A stretch of DNA of 64,000 nt, from contig REER01000077.1 of the NCBI GenBank assembly GCA_007694945.1, forward strand, positions 62,001-126,000, read 5' to 3'. This DNA is from Paracoccaceae bacterium. GTDB lineage: Bacteria > Pseudomonadota > Alphaproteobacteria > Rhodobacterales > Rhodobacteraceae. Under the pieces are notes generated by a model. That model ran no database searches, was not told the origin of the DNA, and saw nothing but the letters and a program-made list of their open reading frames with translations. The position numbers and the translations under genes are program-made. This document shows, one piece after another, positions 25,352 to 32,890 of this stretch (its first letter is position 1; each line of letters begins with the position of its first letter).

Positions 25352-27013
25352 GTGCAGACGGAGGCTGTAAGGTCACGCACTGATATTGTCCTCGGGGATG
25401 ATTGGGTCGGACCGCGTGATGCAGTGGAAACCGAGGTCCGCGACAAGCGAGCGCGCCGCGGCATCTTGAGCGTTTCCCGCTCTCCGCTTGCGCGCAAGAT
25501 CGCTCTGTTCAACCTAATCGCGCTCGTGATCCTGATCGCGGGTATCCTCTTTACCAACCCGTTCCGCGACTCGCTCCTGCGCCAGCAGGAAGAGATGCTC
25601 GGCACAAGCGTGCAGATCATCGCCGATATTGTCTCTGTAACGGGCGACATTGAGGCGACACGCGACATTCTGGCCGAGAAGCTTTCGCTCGACCGCCGCT
25701 TCGAGATGTTCTTCATCGGCCCTGATGGTGCGGTTCTGGGCCAGTTGCGCGGGACTGCGGAACCGAACCTGAGCGATATTCCGGACCGCTCCACCATGAT
25801 CAGCGACCTTCTGTCCAGCATCTGGTCGGGAATGTCTGTTCTGACTGGTACGCAACATCTCTCCGAACCCGATGATTTTGCACAGATTGCGCAGGGAATG
25901 TTCGACCTCAATCAGCGCGGTGAGACGGCTCTGCACACGCATCGCGGCATGGAGGATGGCATGTGGCTGGCAGCGAGCGCGCCAGTCGTACATGACAACA
26001 GCTTTGCCGGCGCCGTGTTCCTGCGCCGCGACGCCGAAGACACGGCGCAGCTCATGCGCCACGACCGCGAACAGGTGCTGCAATTCTTCCTCATCGCCAT
26101 GATGGTCTCGGTCGGGCTGAGCTTCGTGCTGGCCTCGACCATCGCCAACCCGCTCGCCGATCTCGCGATGGCAGCGGAGCTGGGCAAGCGCCGTGACGCG
26201 CGGAAAACTACACCCGGCGCGCGGGTCCGGATCCCTGATCTGTCCGGTCGCCCCGATGAGATCGGTGATCTGTCACGCGCGATGCGCGGTATCGTCAACG
26301 CGCTCTACGACCGGGTCGAAGCAAACGAACAATTCGCCGCCGATGTCGCGCATGAGATCAAGAACCCCCTCGCCTCGTTGCGCTCGGCAGTCGGCAGCCT
26401 GCGCATGGCCAAGCGGGAGGACCAGATCCATCGGCTGCTCGATGTGATCGAACACGATGTGCGGCGTCTGGACCGGTTGGTTTCAGATACCTCCAATGCT
26501 TCGCGGCTTGATGCCGAACTGGTCAAGGAAGATCAGGAGGAATTCGACCTCGTGAAACTGCTCGACAATCTGTGCGAGCATCTGTCCAACGAGGCGCGCG
26601 CCAAGGGCGTCGAGTTCATCAAGGCCCTGCCCGAGGGCCCGGTCATGCTGACCGGACTGGAAGGACGGCTGGCGCAGGTTTTCGTCAACCTGATCACCAA
26701 TGCGATTTCCTTTTGCGAAGATGGCGACGCCGTGCGCGTCTGGGCCCGACAGCGTCAGGACCGAGTGCTGGTGGTCGTCGAAGATACCGGGCCGGGTATC
26801 CCCGACAATGCGCTCAAGAAAGTGTTCAAGCGCTTCTATTCCGAGCGACCGGCGCAGCAGTTCGGCAATCACTCGGGGCTCGGACTGGCGATCTCCAAGC
26901 AGATCATCGAGGCCCATCAGGGGGTGATCTGGGCCGAGAATATCCGCCCCGAGGGCGCCGAGCCCGACAGCCCCCCGCTTGGCGCGCGCTTCGTGGTCGG
27001 CCTGCCGCTGTGA
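25352..27013 (+). CDS. chvG: Sensor histidine kinase ChvG
   Basis: This inner-membrane kinase of 553 residues has a first membrane helix near 50-70 (IALFNLIALVILIAGILF), a periplasmic sensor region to about 245, a second helix (QFFLIAMMVSVGLSFVLAST), a HAMP linker, the phospho-accepting His at about 333 in DVAHEIKNPLASLRSA, and the ATPase domain (NLITNAISFC, VEDTGPGIPDNALKKVFKRF, GNHSGLGLAISKQI). It phosphorylates ChvI. The assigned GTG start 25352 is the least certain point, as the cytosolic N-terminus is variable. Its stop overlaps the hprK start (GTGA). Confidence 0.93.
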   Translation: MQTEAVRSRTDIVLGDDWVGPRDAVETEVRDKRARRGILSVSRSPLARKIALFNLIALVILIAGILFTNPFRDSLLRQQEEMLGTSVQIIADIVSVTGDIEATRDILAEKLSLDRRFEMFFIGPDGAVLGQLRGTAEPNLSDIPDRSTMISDLLSSIWSGMSVLTGTQHLSEPDDFAQIAQGMFDLNQRGETALHTHRGMEDGMWLAASAPVVHDNSFAGAVFLRRDAEDTAQLMRHDREQVLQFFLIAMMVSVGLSFVLASTIANPLADLAMAAELGKRRDARKTTPGARVRIPDLSGRPDEIGDLSRAMRGIVNALYDRVEANEQFAADVAHEIKNPLASLRSAVGSLRMAKREDQIHRLLDVIEHDVRRLDRLVSDTSNASRLDAELVKEDQEEFDLVKLLDNLCEHLSNEARAKGVEFIKALPEGPVMLTGLEGRLAQVFVNLITNAISFCEDGDAVRVWARQRQDRVLVVVEDTGPGIPDNALKKVFKRFYSERPAQQFGNHSGLGLAISKQIIEAHQGVIWAENIRPEGAEPDSPPLGARFVVGLPL

Positions 27014-27474
27014 TCCGGTCGCCGGTGTCGGGGTTGATTCACGGCACGGCTGTGGCGTTCGAGACCGGCAGGGGGCTGGCAGGTGTCTTGATCACTGGAA
27101 GGCCAGGTGCAGGCAAATCGGAACTGGCACTGGAACTCATCGCCATGGGCGCATGGCTCGTGTCGGATGATCAAACCGGCGTCCAGGCGCGCGACGGCAG
27201 TGTCATCCTGTCTGCCCCGCCGCGGCTGCGCGGGCTGGTCGAGATGCGCGGCGTGGGTCTGCTGCGCGCAGAGACTGTCGAGGCTGCACCACTGGTCGTT
27301 CTGGTCGATCTTGATTCCCCCGAGACGGTACGCCTGCCTGAGCCGCATTGGCATTTTCTCGAAGGTTGCCGCGTCCCGGTCCTTCGCAAATGCGAGAGCC
27401 GGGCTTTTGCCGCAGCAATAAGGCAATATGTTCGGTTCGGTATCGTGCAAGAAATCGAAGACCGCCCGCAATGA
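27010..27474 (+). CDS. hprK: Short HPr kinase/phosphorylase
   Basis: ATP-dependent phosphorylation of the regulatory Ser of HPr. At 154 residues it is the short alphaproteobacterial form, lacking the N-terminal half of the Firmicutes enzyme. The Walker A loop is ITGRPGAGKSELALELI (about 30-46), then LVSDDQT and the HprK signature LVEMRGVGLLRAE near 78-90. The GTG start at 27010 overlaps the chvG stop and the stop overlaps rapZ (ATGA), so chvG-hprK-rapZ are coupled. Its substrate, HPr, is encoded 1.3 kb downstream. Confidence 0.93.
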   Translation: MIRSPVSGLIHGTAVAFETGRGLAGVLITGRPGAGKSELALELIAMGAWLVSDDQTGVQARDGSVILSAPPRLRGLVEMRGVGLLRAETVEAAPLVVLVDLDSPETVRLPEPHWHFLEGCRVPVLRKCESRAFAAAIRQYVRFGIVQEIEDRPQ

Positions 27475-28388
27475 GCCCGCAAGACATCCATCCCGGACCC
27501 GAAGCCGAGAGCGCGCGCCTCGTGCTGCTGACTGGCCCTTCGGGCGCAGGACGCAGCACTGCGCTCCGCGCGCTCGAGGATATCGGGTTCGAGGCAATCG
27601 ACAACATGCCAATCACCCTGGTCTCGCGACTGGTCGCCGGGGGCCTGGAGCGCCCGCTTGCGCTGGTCCTCGACCCGCGTAATCGCGACTTTTCGGTCGC
27701 CGCACTGCTGACGCTGGTCGATGAACTCAGCGCGGATCCGCAGCTTGTCTTCGACATGGTCTTTCTCGATTGCCCGGTGATCACGCTCATCCGTCGCTAT
27801 TCCGAGACCCGCCGTCGACACCCGCTGAGCCCCAATGGCATGGCCAGCGAGGGAATTGAGCGCGAGGCGCGCCTGCTTGGGCCGGTTCGGGCGCGTGCCG
27901 GTATCCTCATCGAGACCGGCGAGATGAGCCCGCATGAGTTGCGCGCCCGGATACAGGAAATCTTTGCCGAGCCCTCCGCCGGGGTGATGCGCGTGCATGT
28001 CGAGTCCTTCTCTTACCGACGGGGCATTCCGGCGGGTGCCGATATGGTCTTTGATTGCCGCTTCCTGAAGAATCCACATTGGCAGCCCGAGTTGCGCGCG
28101 CAGGACGGGCGCGATACGCCTGTCGCGTGTTTCGTGACGGAAGACCCACGTTTCGACGGTTTCTTTACGCTAATTCGTGACTTGGTAGAGCGCCTCTTGC
28201 CAGAATTCGCGCACGGCGGGAGGGCGCAGCTGACAATCGCGCTTGGGTGCACTGGAGGGCAGCACCGCTCGGTGGCAACTGCAGAAAAACTGGCGAATAC
28301 GCTTGCACAGGCCGGGTGGCAGGTGTCTAAACGGCACAGGGAACTGGAACGGATGGCCGCACAGTCGGTCATCGCGACGCAGACGTAA
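27471..28388 (+). CDS. rapZ: RapZ/YvcJ-family nucleotide-binding protein
   Basis: The 305-residue protein begins with a P-loop (LLTGPSGAGRSTALRALEDIGFEAIDNMPITL, about residues 18-48) typical of this family and ends with the conserved LTIALGCTGGQHRSVATAEKLA block (about 265-285). In enterics RapZ hands GlmZ sRNA to RNase E to control amino-sugar synthesis; in alphaproteobacteria the role is less clear and the gene travels with hprK and PTS genes, as here. It is coupled to hprK by an ATGA overlap. Confidence 0.93.
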   Translation: MSPQDIHPGPEAESARLVLLTGPSGAGRSTALRALEDIGFEAIDNMPITLVSRLVAGGLERPLALVLDPRNRDFSVAALLTLVDELSADPQLVFDMVFLDCPVITLIRRYSETRRRHPLSPNGMASEGIEREARLLGPVRARAGILIETGEMSPHELRARIQEIFAEPSAGVMRVHVESFSYRRGIPAGADMVFDCRFLKNPHWQPELRAQDGRDTPVACFVTEDPRFDGFFTLIRDLVERLLPEFAHGGRAQLTIALGCTGGQHRSVATAEKLANTLAQAGWQVSKRHRELERMAAQSVIATQT

Positions 28389-28397
28389 GGGCGGCCG

Positions 28398-28787
28398 GTG
28401 ATCGGTATCGTGATCGTAGCGCATGGAGGTCTGGCGCGCGAGTATCTCGCGGCCATCGAGCATGTGATCGGCAAGCAGACAGGCATCGCGGCAATCTCGA
28501 TTGAATATGACCACAATCGCGCTGCGAAACAGGCCGAGATTGCAGCTGCAGCGGATGCCGTTGATGCAGGGCAGGGCGTGGTGGTCGTGACCGATATGTT
28601 CGGCGGATCGCCTTCGAACCTGTCCTTGCCTGCCTGCGCGGGTCCGGACCGGCGCATCCTTTACGGGGCCAATCTGCCGATGCTGATCAAGCTCGCCAAG
28701 TCGCGCGATCTCGGGTTGCAGGCCGCCACGGCTGCTGCGCTGGACGCAGGGCGGAAATATATCAACGCAATAGATGTCGGGCAGTGA
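28398..28787 (+). CDS. PTS EIIA component, mannose/fructose family
   Basis: The 129-residue cytosolic protein has the EIIA(Man) fold. The phospho-accepting His is residue 9 in IGIVIVAHGGLAREYL, and VVVVTDMFGGSPSNLSL around 65-80 is the family's second signature. It takes phosphate from HPr but no EIIB, EIIC or EIID gene is in the window, so it belongs to the regulatory PTS that lacks sugar transporters in many alphaproteobacteria. The start is GTG 28398. The HPr gene follows 11 bp later. Confidence 0.92.
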   Translation: MIGIVIVAHGGLAREYLAAIEHVIGKQTGIAAISIEYDHNRAAKQAEIAAAADAVDAGQGVVVVTDMFGGSPSNLSLPACAGPDRRILYGANLPMLIKLAKSRDLGLQAATAAALDAGRKYINAIDVGQ

Positions 28788-28798
28788 CGGGGAAGTTG

Positions 28799-29068
28799 AT
28801 GCAGGAATTCGAGCTGGAGATCATCAACGAGAAGGGCCTGCATGCGCGCGCCTCGGCGAAATTCGTCGAGGTGGTAGAAGCGCATGACGCGAATGCCGAA
28901 GTTATGAAAGATGGCATGAGCGTGCCGGGCGACTCGATCATGGGCCTGTTGATGCTTGCCGCCTCCAAGGGGACCTCCATTCGTGTCAAGGTGAGCGGCA
29001 CGGATGCCGAGGCGCTGGCCAATGCGTTACAGGAGCTTGTTGCGGAGCGTTTCGGCGAGGGGATGTAG
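28799..29068 (+). CDS. ptsH: Phosphocarrier protein HPr
   Basis: In this 89-residue HPr the EI-dependent His is in NEKGLHARASAKFVEV (about residue 16) and the HprK-dependent Ser is in DSIMGLLMLAASKGTSI (about residue 46), so both phosphorylation sites are kept. I chose ATG 28799 (MQEFELEIIN, preceded by GGGGAAG) over the GTG at 28784, which overlaps the EIIA stop; the family usually begins one or two residues before this strand. It ends the ChvIG-HprK-RapZ-EIIA-HPr series. Ptsi (enzyme I) is not in the window. Confidence 0.93.
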   Translation: MQEFELEIINEKGLHARASAKFVEVVEAHDANAEVMKDGMSVPGDSIMGLLMLAASKGTSIRVKVSGTDAEALANALQELVAERFGEGM

Positions 29069-29073
29069 TCGCG

Positions 29074-30570
29074 CTACAGCCCCGTTCCGGCGAACATCGG
29101 AAACGTCACCCCCAATGACCAGGCCAGCACCAGCCCCAGTCCGATACCCCCTCCGGCTGGCAGGCTGGTCCGGCGCCCGACCCAGCCTGACATCGTGCCG
29201 AAGAGCAGGAAGAAGAGCACGATCACCGGCAGGATGATCAGCAGGAAGAACAGCGCTTCGAAATTCAGCGCAACTGCAAGCCCCAGTGAGCCGAGAAACG
29301 CAAGCCGCGCAACCACCACGCGCCCGATCGCCCCCTGACCACCCCCGCTCAGAAGCCCGTCGCCCAGCATGAAGGGCACCGCGCCGAGCGCCAGCCCCGC
29401 GATCACCGCTGCGCGACCCGGATGCGGCAGGAAGGAGGCCAGATAGCGGTCGATCACACCCCCCAGAAGCACTATGCCGAACAGCGCCACCCCCAGCGCA
29501 ATCCACCAGACGCGCACCGGAAACTGCCCCGCCAGCGCGCCTTTCCAATGAAGCAGCGCGAGGGTCAACGCCCCATAGAGCCCGAGATGGACGGCGAGAT
29601 AATCGGCTACCAGCACCGGCAGCACGCGGATCTCGAACGGCGCGAGGGTCAGCGGTACAAGCAGAGCGGGCAGGAGCACGATCAGCAGAAAATCCCTGCG
29701 TGAGAGTGTGTCGGGGGCAGCCTGGCCTGCGGGCAGGCTGCGGGCGAGCGGCCAGCCAAGCGCGACAGTTGCGACCAGCAGCGCCACGATCCAGCCCCCG
29801 CGCAGGGCGAGCGGCGTGTCACTTTCACGCTCGAAACTGGCGTCCAGCCAGTCGCGGGCCTCGCGCATCGAGGTTGCGGAATAGAGCACGCCGACATGCT
29901 CGACATTCGGCGCCAGCACGGCGCGGCGTGCATTGCCTGAGGCCGGATCTCCGACCGTCTGGTTCAGCCCGGCCTCGGGGTCAGCCAGTTGCACCGCGCG
30001 CAGGGCCTCTTCAGCCAGCCGCCCCTCCCATTCCCCCGTCAGGACCAGCAGGTTACCAGGGTCCTCGGCTGTCACCGCTTGGCTGAACATCGAGACGGCC
30101 ACCACGGCGTCGCCCGGTGGCTCCTCCAACGCCTGCCGCACCACGATATCCGAGGCCATGGAATGGCCGAGATAGGCCAGCCGCCCATCCGCACGCGGGT
30201 GGTCCAGTGCCGCGCGCGCAACGCGCGCGGTCTCGTCCATCAGCATCCGTGTGGTACCGTCGATCGAGGTCACATCCCCCGACATCGGGCGCGGGTTGCG
30301 GCCATGGCCCTCGAAATCGAAACTTGCCACCACATAGCCCGCCTGCGCGAGTGTCAGCGCGAAGGGCTCCATCAACTGGCGCGATCCGGCGAAGCCATGG
30401 GCGATCACCACCACCGGCGCGGGCTCAGCGTCTTCGCGCAGGAACAGCGTGGCGGGGGTGCCGCCCTCGACGGCAAGCGGCGTGATCCCCAGCCCCGCGC
30501 GCTGGGCCTCAAGTTGCCAGATCGACACCGCCATGACGACCAGTGCCATTATCGCGACAAGACTGCGCAT
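29074..30570 (-). CDS. Alpha/beta hydrolase fused to a polytopic membrane domain
   Basis: The 498-residue protein starts with a signal-anchor helix (LVAIMALVVMAVSIWQL), then an alpha/beta hydrolase domain (APVVVIAHGFAGSRQLMEPFA, SFDFEGHGRNPRP, nucleophile elbow LAYLGHSMAS near residue 145) and from about residue 260 some seven membrane helices. The elbow reads GHSMA, so the last Gly of G-x-S-x-G is Ala; candidates for the Asp and His are present (LTGEWEG, NVEHVG). The catalytic half is probably outside the cytoplasm. I know no assigned substrate. It is convergent with HPr, 5 bp away. Confidence 0.75.
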   Translation of the reverse strand: MRSLVAIMALVVMAVSIWQLEAQRAGLGITPLAVEGGTPATLFLREDAEPAPVVVIAHGFAGSRQLMEPFALTLAQAGYVVASFDFEGHGRNPRPMSGDVTSIDGTTRMLMDETARVARAALDHPRADGRLAYLGHSMASDIVVRQALEEPPGDAVVAVSMFSQAVTAEDPGNLLVLTGEWEGRLAEEALRAVQLADPEAGLNQTVGDPASGNARRAVLAPNVEHVGVLYSATSMREARDWLDASFERESDTPLALRGGWIVALLVATVALGWPLARSLPAGQAAPDTLSRRDFLLIVLLPALLVPLTLAPFEIRVLPVLVADYLAVHLGLYGALTLALLHWKGALAGQFPVRVWWIALGVALFGIVLLGGVIDRYLASFLPHPGRAAVIAGLALGAVPFMLGDGLLSGGGQGAIGRVVVARLAFLGSLGLAVALNFEALFFLLIILPVIVLFFLLFGTMSGWVGRRTSLPAGGGIGLGLVLAWSLGVTFPMFAGTGL

Positions 30571-30700
30571 TCGGCCTCCTGAACCAATGCTTTCTTATTG
30601 AGCGCTAATGCCGGGCAAGGAAAGACCTGTTGCAGATGAGAGCGCCAGAGCGGGGCATAAAGGCCATGATTCAGGGTTGATCCTGCCCAGACGTCCCCTT

Positions 30701-30740
30701 AGAGAGACGCAAATCTCTCAGGCCGCCAGCGGGCGGCCTG
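30701..30740 (+). promoter_or_regulatory. Leader hairpins before trigger factor
   Basis: AGAGA...TCTCT (30702-30718) forms a weak stem and CAGGCCGCC-AGCG-GGCGGCCTG (30719-30740) a strong 9-bp stem ending 20 nt before the tig start codon. No T-run follows, so this is a structured 5' leader rather than a clear terminator. The GGCCGCC arm resembles that of the terminator after tig. Confidence 0.4.
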
Positions 30741-30760
30741 TCATTCATGTGAGGATGTCC

Positions 30761-32095
30761 ATGCAAGTCACCGAAACCCTGAACGAAGGCCTAAAGCGCG
30801 GCTACACCATCACGGTCACGGCCGATGAACTTGACGCAAAGGTCGATGAGAAACTGGTCGAGGCCCAGCCCGAGATCGAGATGAAGGGCTTTCGCAAGGG
30901 CAAGGTGCCGATGGCGCTGCTGAAGAAGCAATTCGGCCAGCGCCTGCTGGGTGAGGCAATGCAAGACGCTGTCGATGGCGCGATGAACAAGCATTTCGAG
31001 GAGAGCGGCGACCGCCCGGCGCTGCAGCCCGAGGTCAAGATGACCAATGAGGACTGGAAGGAAGGCGATGATGTCGTCATCTCGCTGAATTACGAGGCGC
31101 TGCCAAAGATCGAGACGCCGGATTTCTCGGGCATTGCGCTGGAGAAACTGGTCGTGAAGCCTGATGAGGCCGCCGTGCAGGAAGCGCTCGAGAATCTGGC
31201 CAAGAACGCGCAGAATTTCGAGGACAAGGACGGCGCGGCCGAGGATGGCGATCAGGTCACAATGGGTTTTGTCGGCAAGATCGACGGCGAGCCTTTCGAG
31301 GGTGGCGCCGCAGAGGATTTCCCTCTGGTGCTGGGCTCGGGCCAGTTCATCCCTGGTTTCGAAGAGCAGCTTGTCGGAGTGAAGGCGGGTGACGAGAAGA
31401 CCGTGACGGTCAATTTCCCGGAGGATTACGGCGCAGAGAATTTGGCGGGCAAGGAAGCGACGTTCGACTGTACCATCACGGCTGTCAAGGCCCCTGCCGA
31501 GACGGCTATTGATGACGAAATGGCCAAGCAATTCGGTGCCGAGAGCCTTGAGGCGCTGAAGACGCAGATCACCGAGCGGCTGGAGGCCGAATATGGTCAG
31601 GCGAGCCGCGCCGTGCTCAAGCGCGGGCTCTTGGATGCGCTGGACGAGAAGGTGAGCTTCGACCTGCCGCCCTCGCTGGTCGAGGCAGAGAGCAAGCAGA
31701 TCGCCCACCAGCTGTGGCATGACGCGCAGGAAGAAGTGGATCCGAATGACCACAGCCACGAGGAGATCGCGACCACCGAAGAGAGCGACAAGCTGGCTGT
31801 GCGCCGGGTGAAGCTGGGGCTTCTGTTGGCCGAGATCGGCAATCAGGCCGAGGTCACGGTGACCGATCAGGAAATGACTCAGGCGGTGATCGCACAGGCA
31901 CGGCAATATCCGGGTCAGGAGCGGCAGTTCTTCGAGTTCGTACAGCAGAACCAGCAGATGCAGCAGCAGTTGCGCGCGCCGATCTTCGAGGACAAGGTGG
32001 TTGATCATGTTCTCGAAGAGGTCAGCGTGACGGAGAAAGAGGTCAGCAAGGACGAGCTTCAGACGGCCATCGAGGAGATGGAAGACGAAGCCTGA
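30761..32095 (+). CDS. tig: Trigger factor (ribosome-associated chaperone/PPIase)
   Basis: Binds near the ribosome exit tunnel and assists folding of new chains. The 444-residue protein shows all three domains: the ribosome-binding domain with signature [17 protein letters not shown] near residue 42-58, an FKBP-type peptidyl-prolyl isomerase domain around 155-240 ([37 protein letters not shown]), and a long helical C-terminal arm. I chose ATG 30761 because GAGG lies 6 nt upstream and the family starts MQVTETL; ATG 30755 would add two residues. A clear terminator follows. Confidence 0.96.
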   Translation: MQVTETLNEGLKRGYTITVTADELDAKVDEKLVEAQPEIEMKGFRKGKVPMALLKKQFGQRLLGEAMQDAVDGAMNKHFEESGDRPALQPEVKMTNEDWKEGDDVVISLNYEALPKIETPDFSGIALEKLVVKPDEAAVQEALENLAKNAQNFEDKDGAAEDGDQVTMGFVGKIDGEPFEGGAAEDFPLVLGSGQFIPGFEEQLVGVKAGDEKTVTVNFPEDYGAENLAGKEATFDCTITAVKAPAETAIDDEMAKQFGAESLEALKTQITERLEAEYGQASRAVLKRGLLDALDEKVSFDLPPSLVEAESKQIAHQLWHDAQEEVDPNDHSHEEIATTEESDKLAVRRVKLGLLLAEIGNQAEVTVTDQEMTQAVIAQARQYPGQERQFFEFVQQNQQMQQQLRAPIFEDKVVDHVLEEVSVTEKEVSKDELQTAIEEMEDEA

Positions 32096-32120
32096 CTTTC
32101 ACATTCCCGACAATTAAAAT

Positions 32121-32150
32121 AAAGGCGGCCTGTAGGCCGCCTTTCTTATT
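32121..32150 (+). terminator. Intrinsic terminator after tig
   Basis: AAAGGCGGCC-TGTA-GGCCGCCTTT followed by CTTATT: a 10-bp stem with A-run before and T-rich tail after, 25 bp past the stop codon. Confidence 0.85.
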
Positions 32151-32205
32151 CGAGGTTGGCGCTTACCGTTATTTGCACAAATCTGATCTGAGACACCGAT
32201 CTAGG

Positions 32206-32766
32206 TCACGTGCCGCGGGCGAGTGCTGCAACCCCGGTTCGGGCGACCTCGATCAGACCCAACGGGCGCATCAGTTCGGCGAAGGCATCGACCTTTTCCG
32301 GTGTGCCAGTCATCTCGAAGACGAAGCTCTCCAGCGTCGAGTCGACTACATTGGCGCGGAAGATCTCGGCCAGACGCAGCGCTTCGATCCGGTGCTCGCC
32401 CTGGCCCTTGACCTTGAACAGCGCCAGTTCGCGCTGCACAGAGGGCCCCTCGACAGTCAGGTCATGCACGCGATGCACGATCACCATCCGCTCGAGCTGC
32501 GCTTTGATCTGGCCGATCACCTGCGGGGTGCCGCTGGTGACAATGGTGATGCGCGACCGGTGGCCCAGATGATCGACTTCGGCCACGGTCAGGCTGTCGA
32601 TATTGTAGCCGCGCGCCGAAAACAGCCCGATCACGCGGGCCAGCACACCGGCTTCATTGTCCACCATCACGGCGAGCGTGTGGGTTTCCAGCATCTCGGC
32701 ATTCGGATCGCGCAGGTCATAGGCCGAATGCTTCGACGAGCCTTTCTTGATTTTCAGGGGGGACAT
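32206..32766 (-). CDS. ilvN: Acetolactate synthase small (regulatory) subunit
   Basis: Regulatory subunit that gives the acetohydroxyacid synthase its valine feedback and full activity. The 186-residue length and the N-terminal ACT domain (HTLAVMVDNEAGVLARVIGL, GYNIDSLTVAEVDHLGHRSR, residues 27-65) are of the IlvH/IlvN long type, with a second ACT-like half (ESFVFEMTGTPEKVDAFAEL). ATG 32766 (MSPLKIKKG) has AAGGAAAGCTG upstream; further upstream the frame enters a long inverted repeat. It is 124 bp downstream of ilvB on the same strand. Confidence 0.95.
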   Translation of the reverse strand: MSPLKIKKGSSKHSAYDLRDPNAEMLETHTLAVMVDNEAGVLARVIGLFSARGYNIDSLTVAEVDHLGHRSRITIVTSGTPQVIGQIKAQLERMVIVHRVHDLTVEGPSVQRELALFKVKGQGEHRIEALRLAEIFRANVVDSTLESFVFEMTGTPEKVDAFAELMRPLGLIEVARTGVAALARGT

Positions 32767-32807
32767 CAGCTTTCCTTGAATACGGTTGTCGTAATTCCGC
32801 CCCCGTG

Positions 32808-32882
32808 CCCCGCCCCGCGAGTCCCGGTAGGGGATGCGGGCGGGCGGGTGGGGCATGCCCTACCGGGACTCGCGGGGCGGGG
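32808..32882. repeat. 25-bp perfect inverted repeat in the ilvB-ilvN spacer
   Basis: Arms at 32808-32832 and 32858-32882 are exact reverse complements over 25 bp (outer part CCCCGCCCCGCG, inner part GTCCCGGTAGGG), with a 25-nt G-rich loop. It lies in the transcribed gap between ilvB and ilvN, starting 8 bp after the ilvB stop, and would form a very stable RNA hairpin. It may set the ratio of the two subunits, protect the ilvB message, or be a REP-like mobile element (inference). No second copy was found in the window. Confidence 0.8.
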
Positions 32883-32890
32883 CTGGTCGA

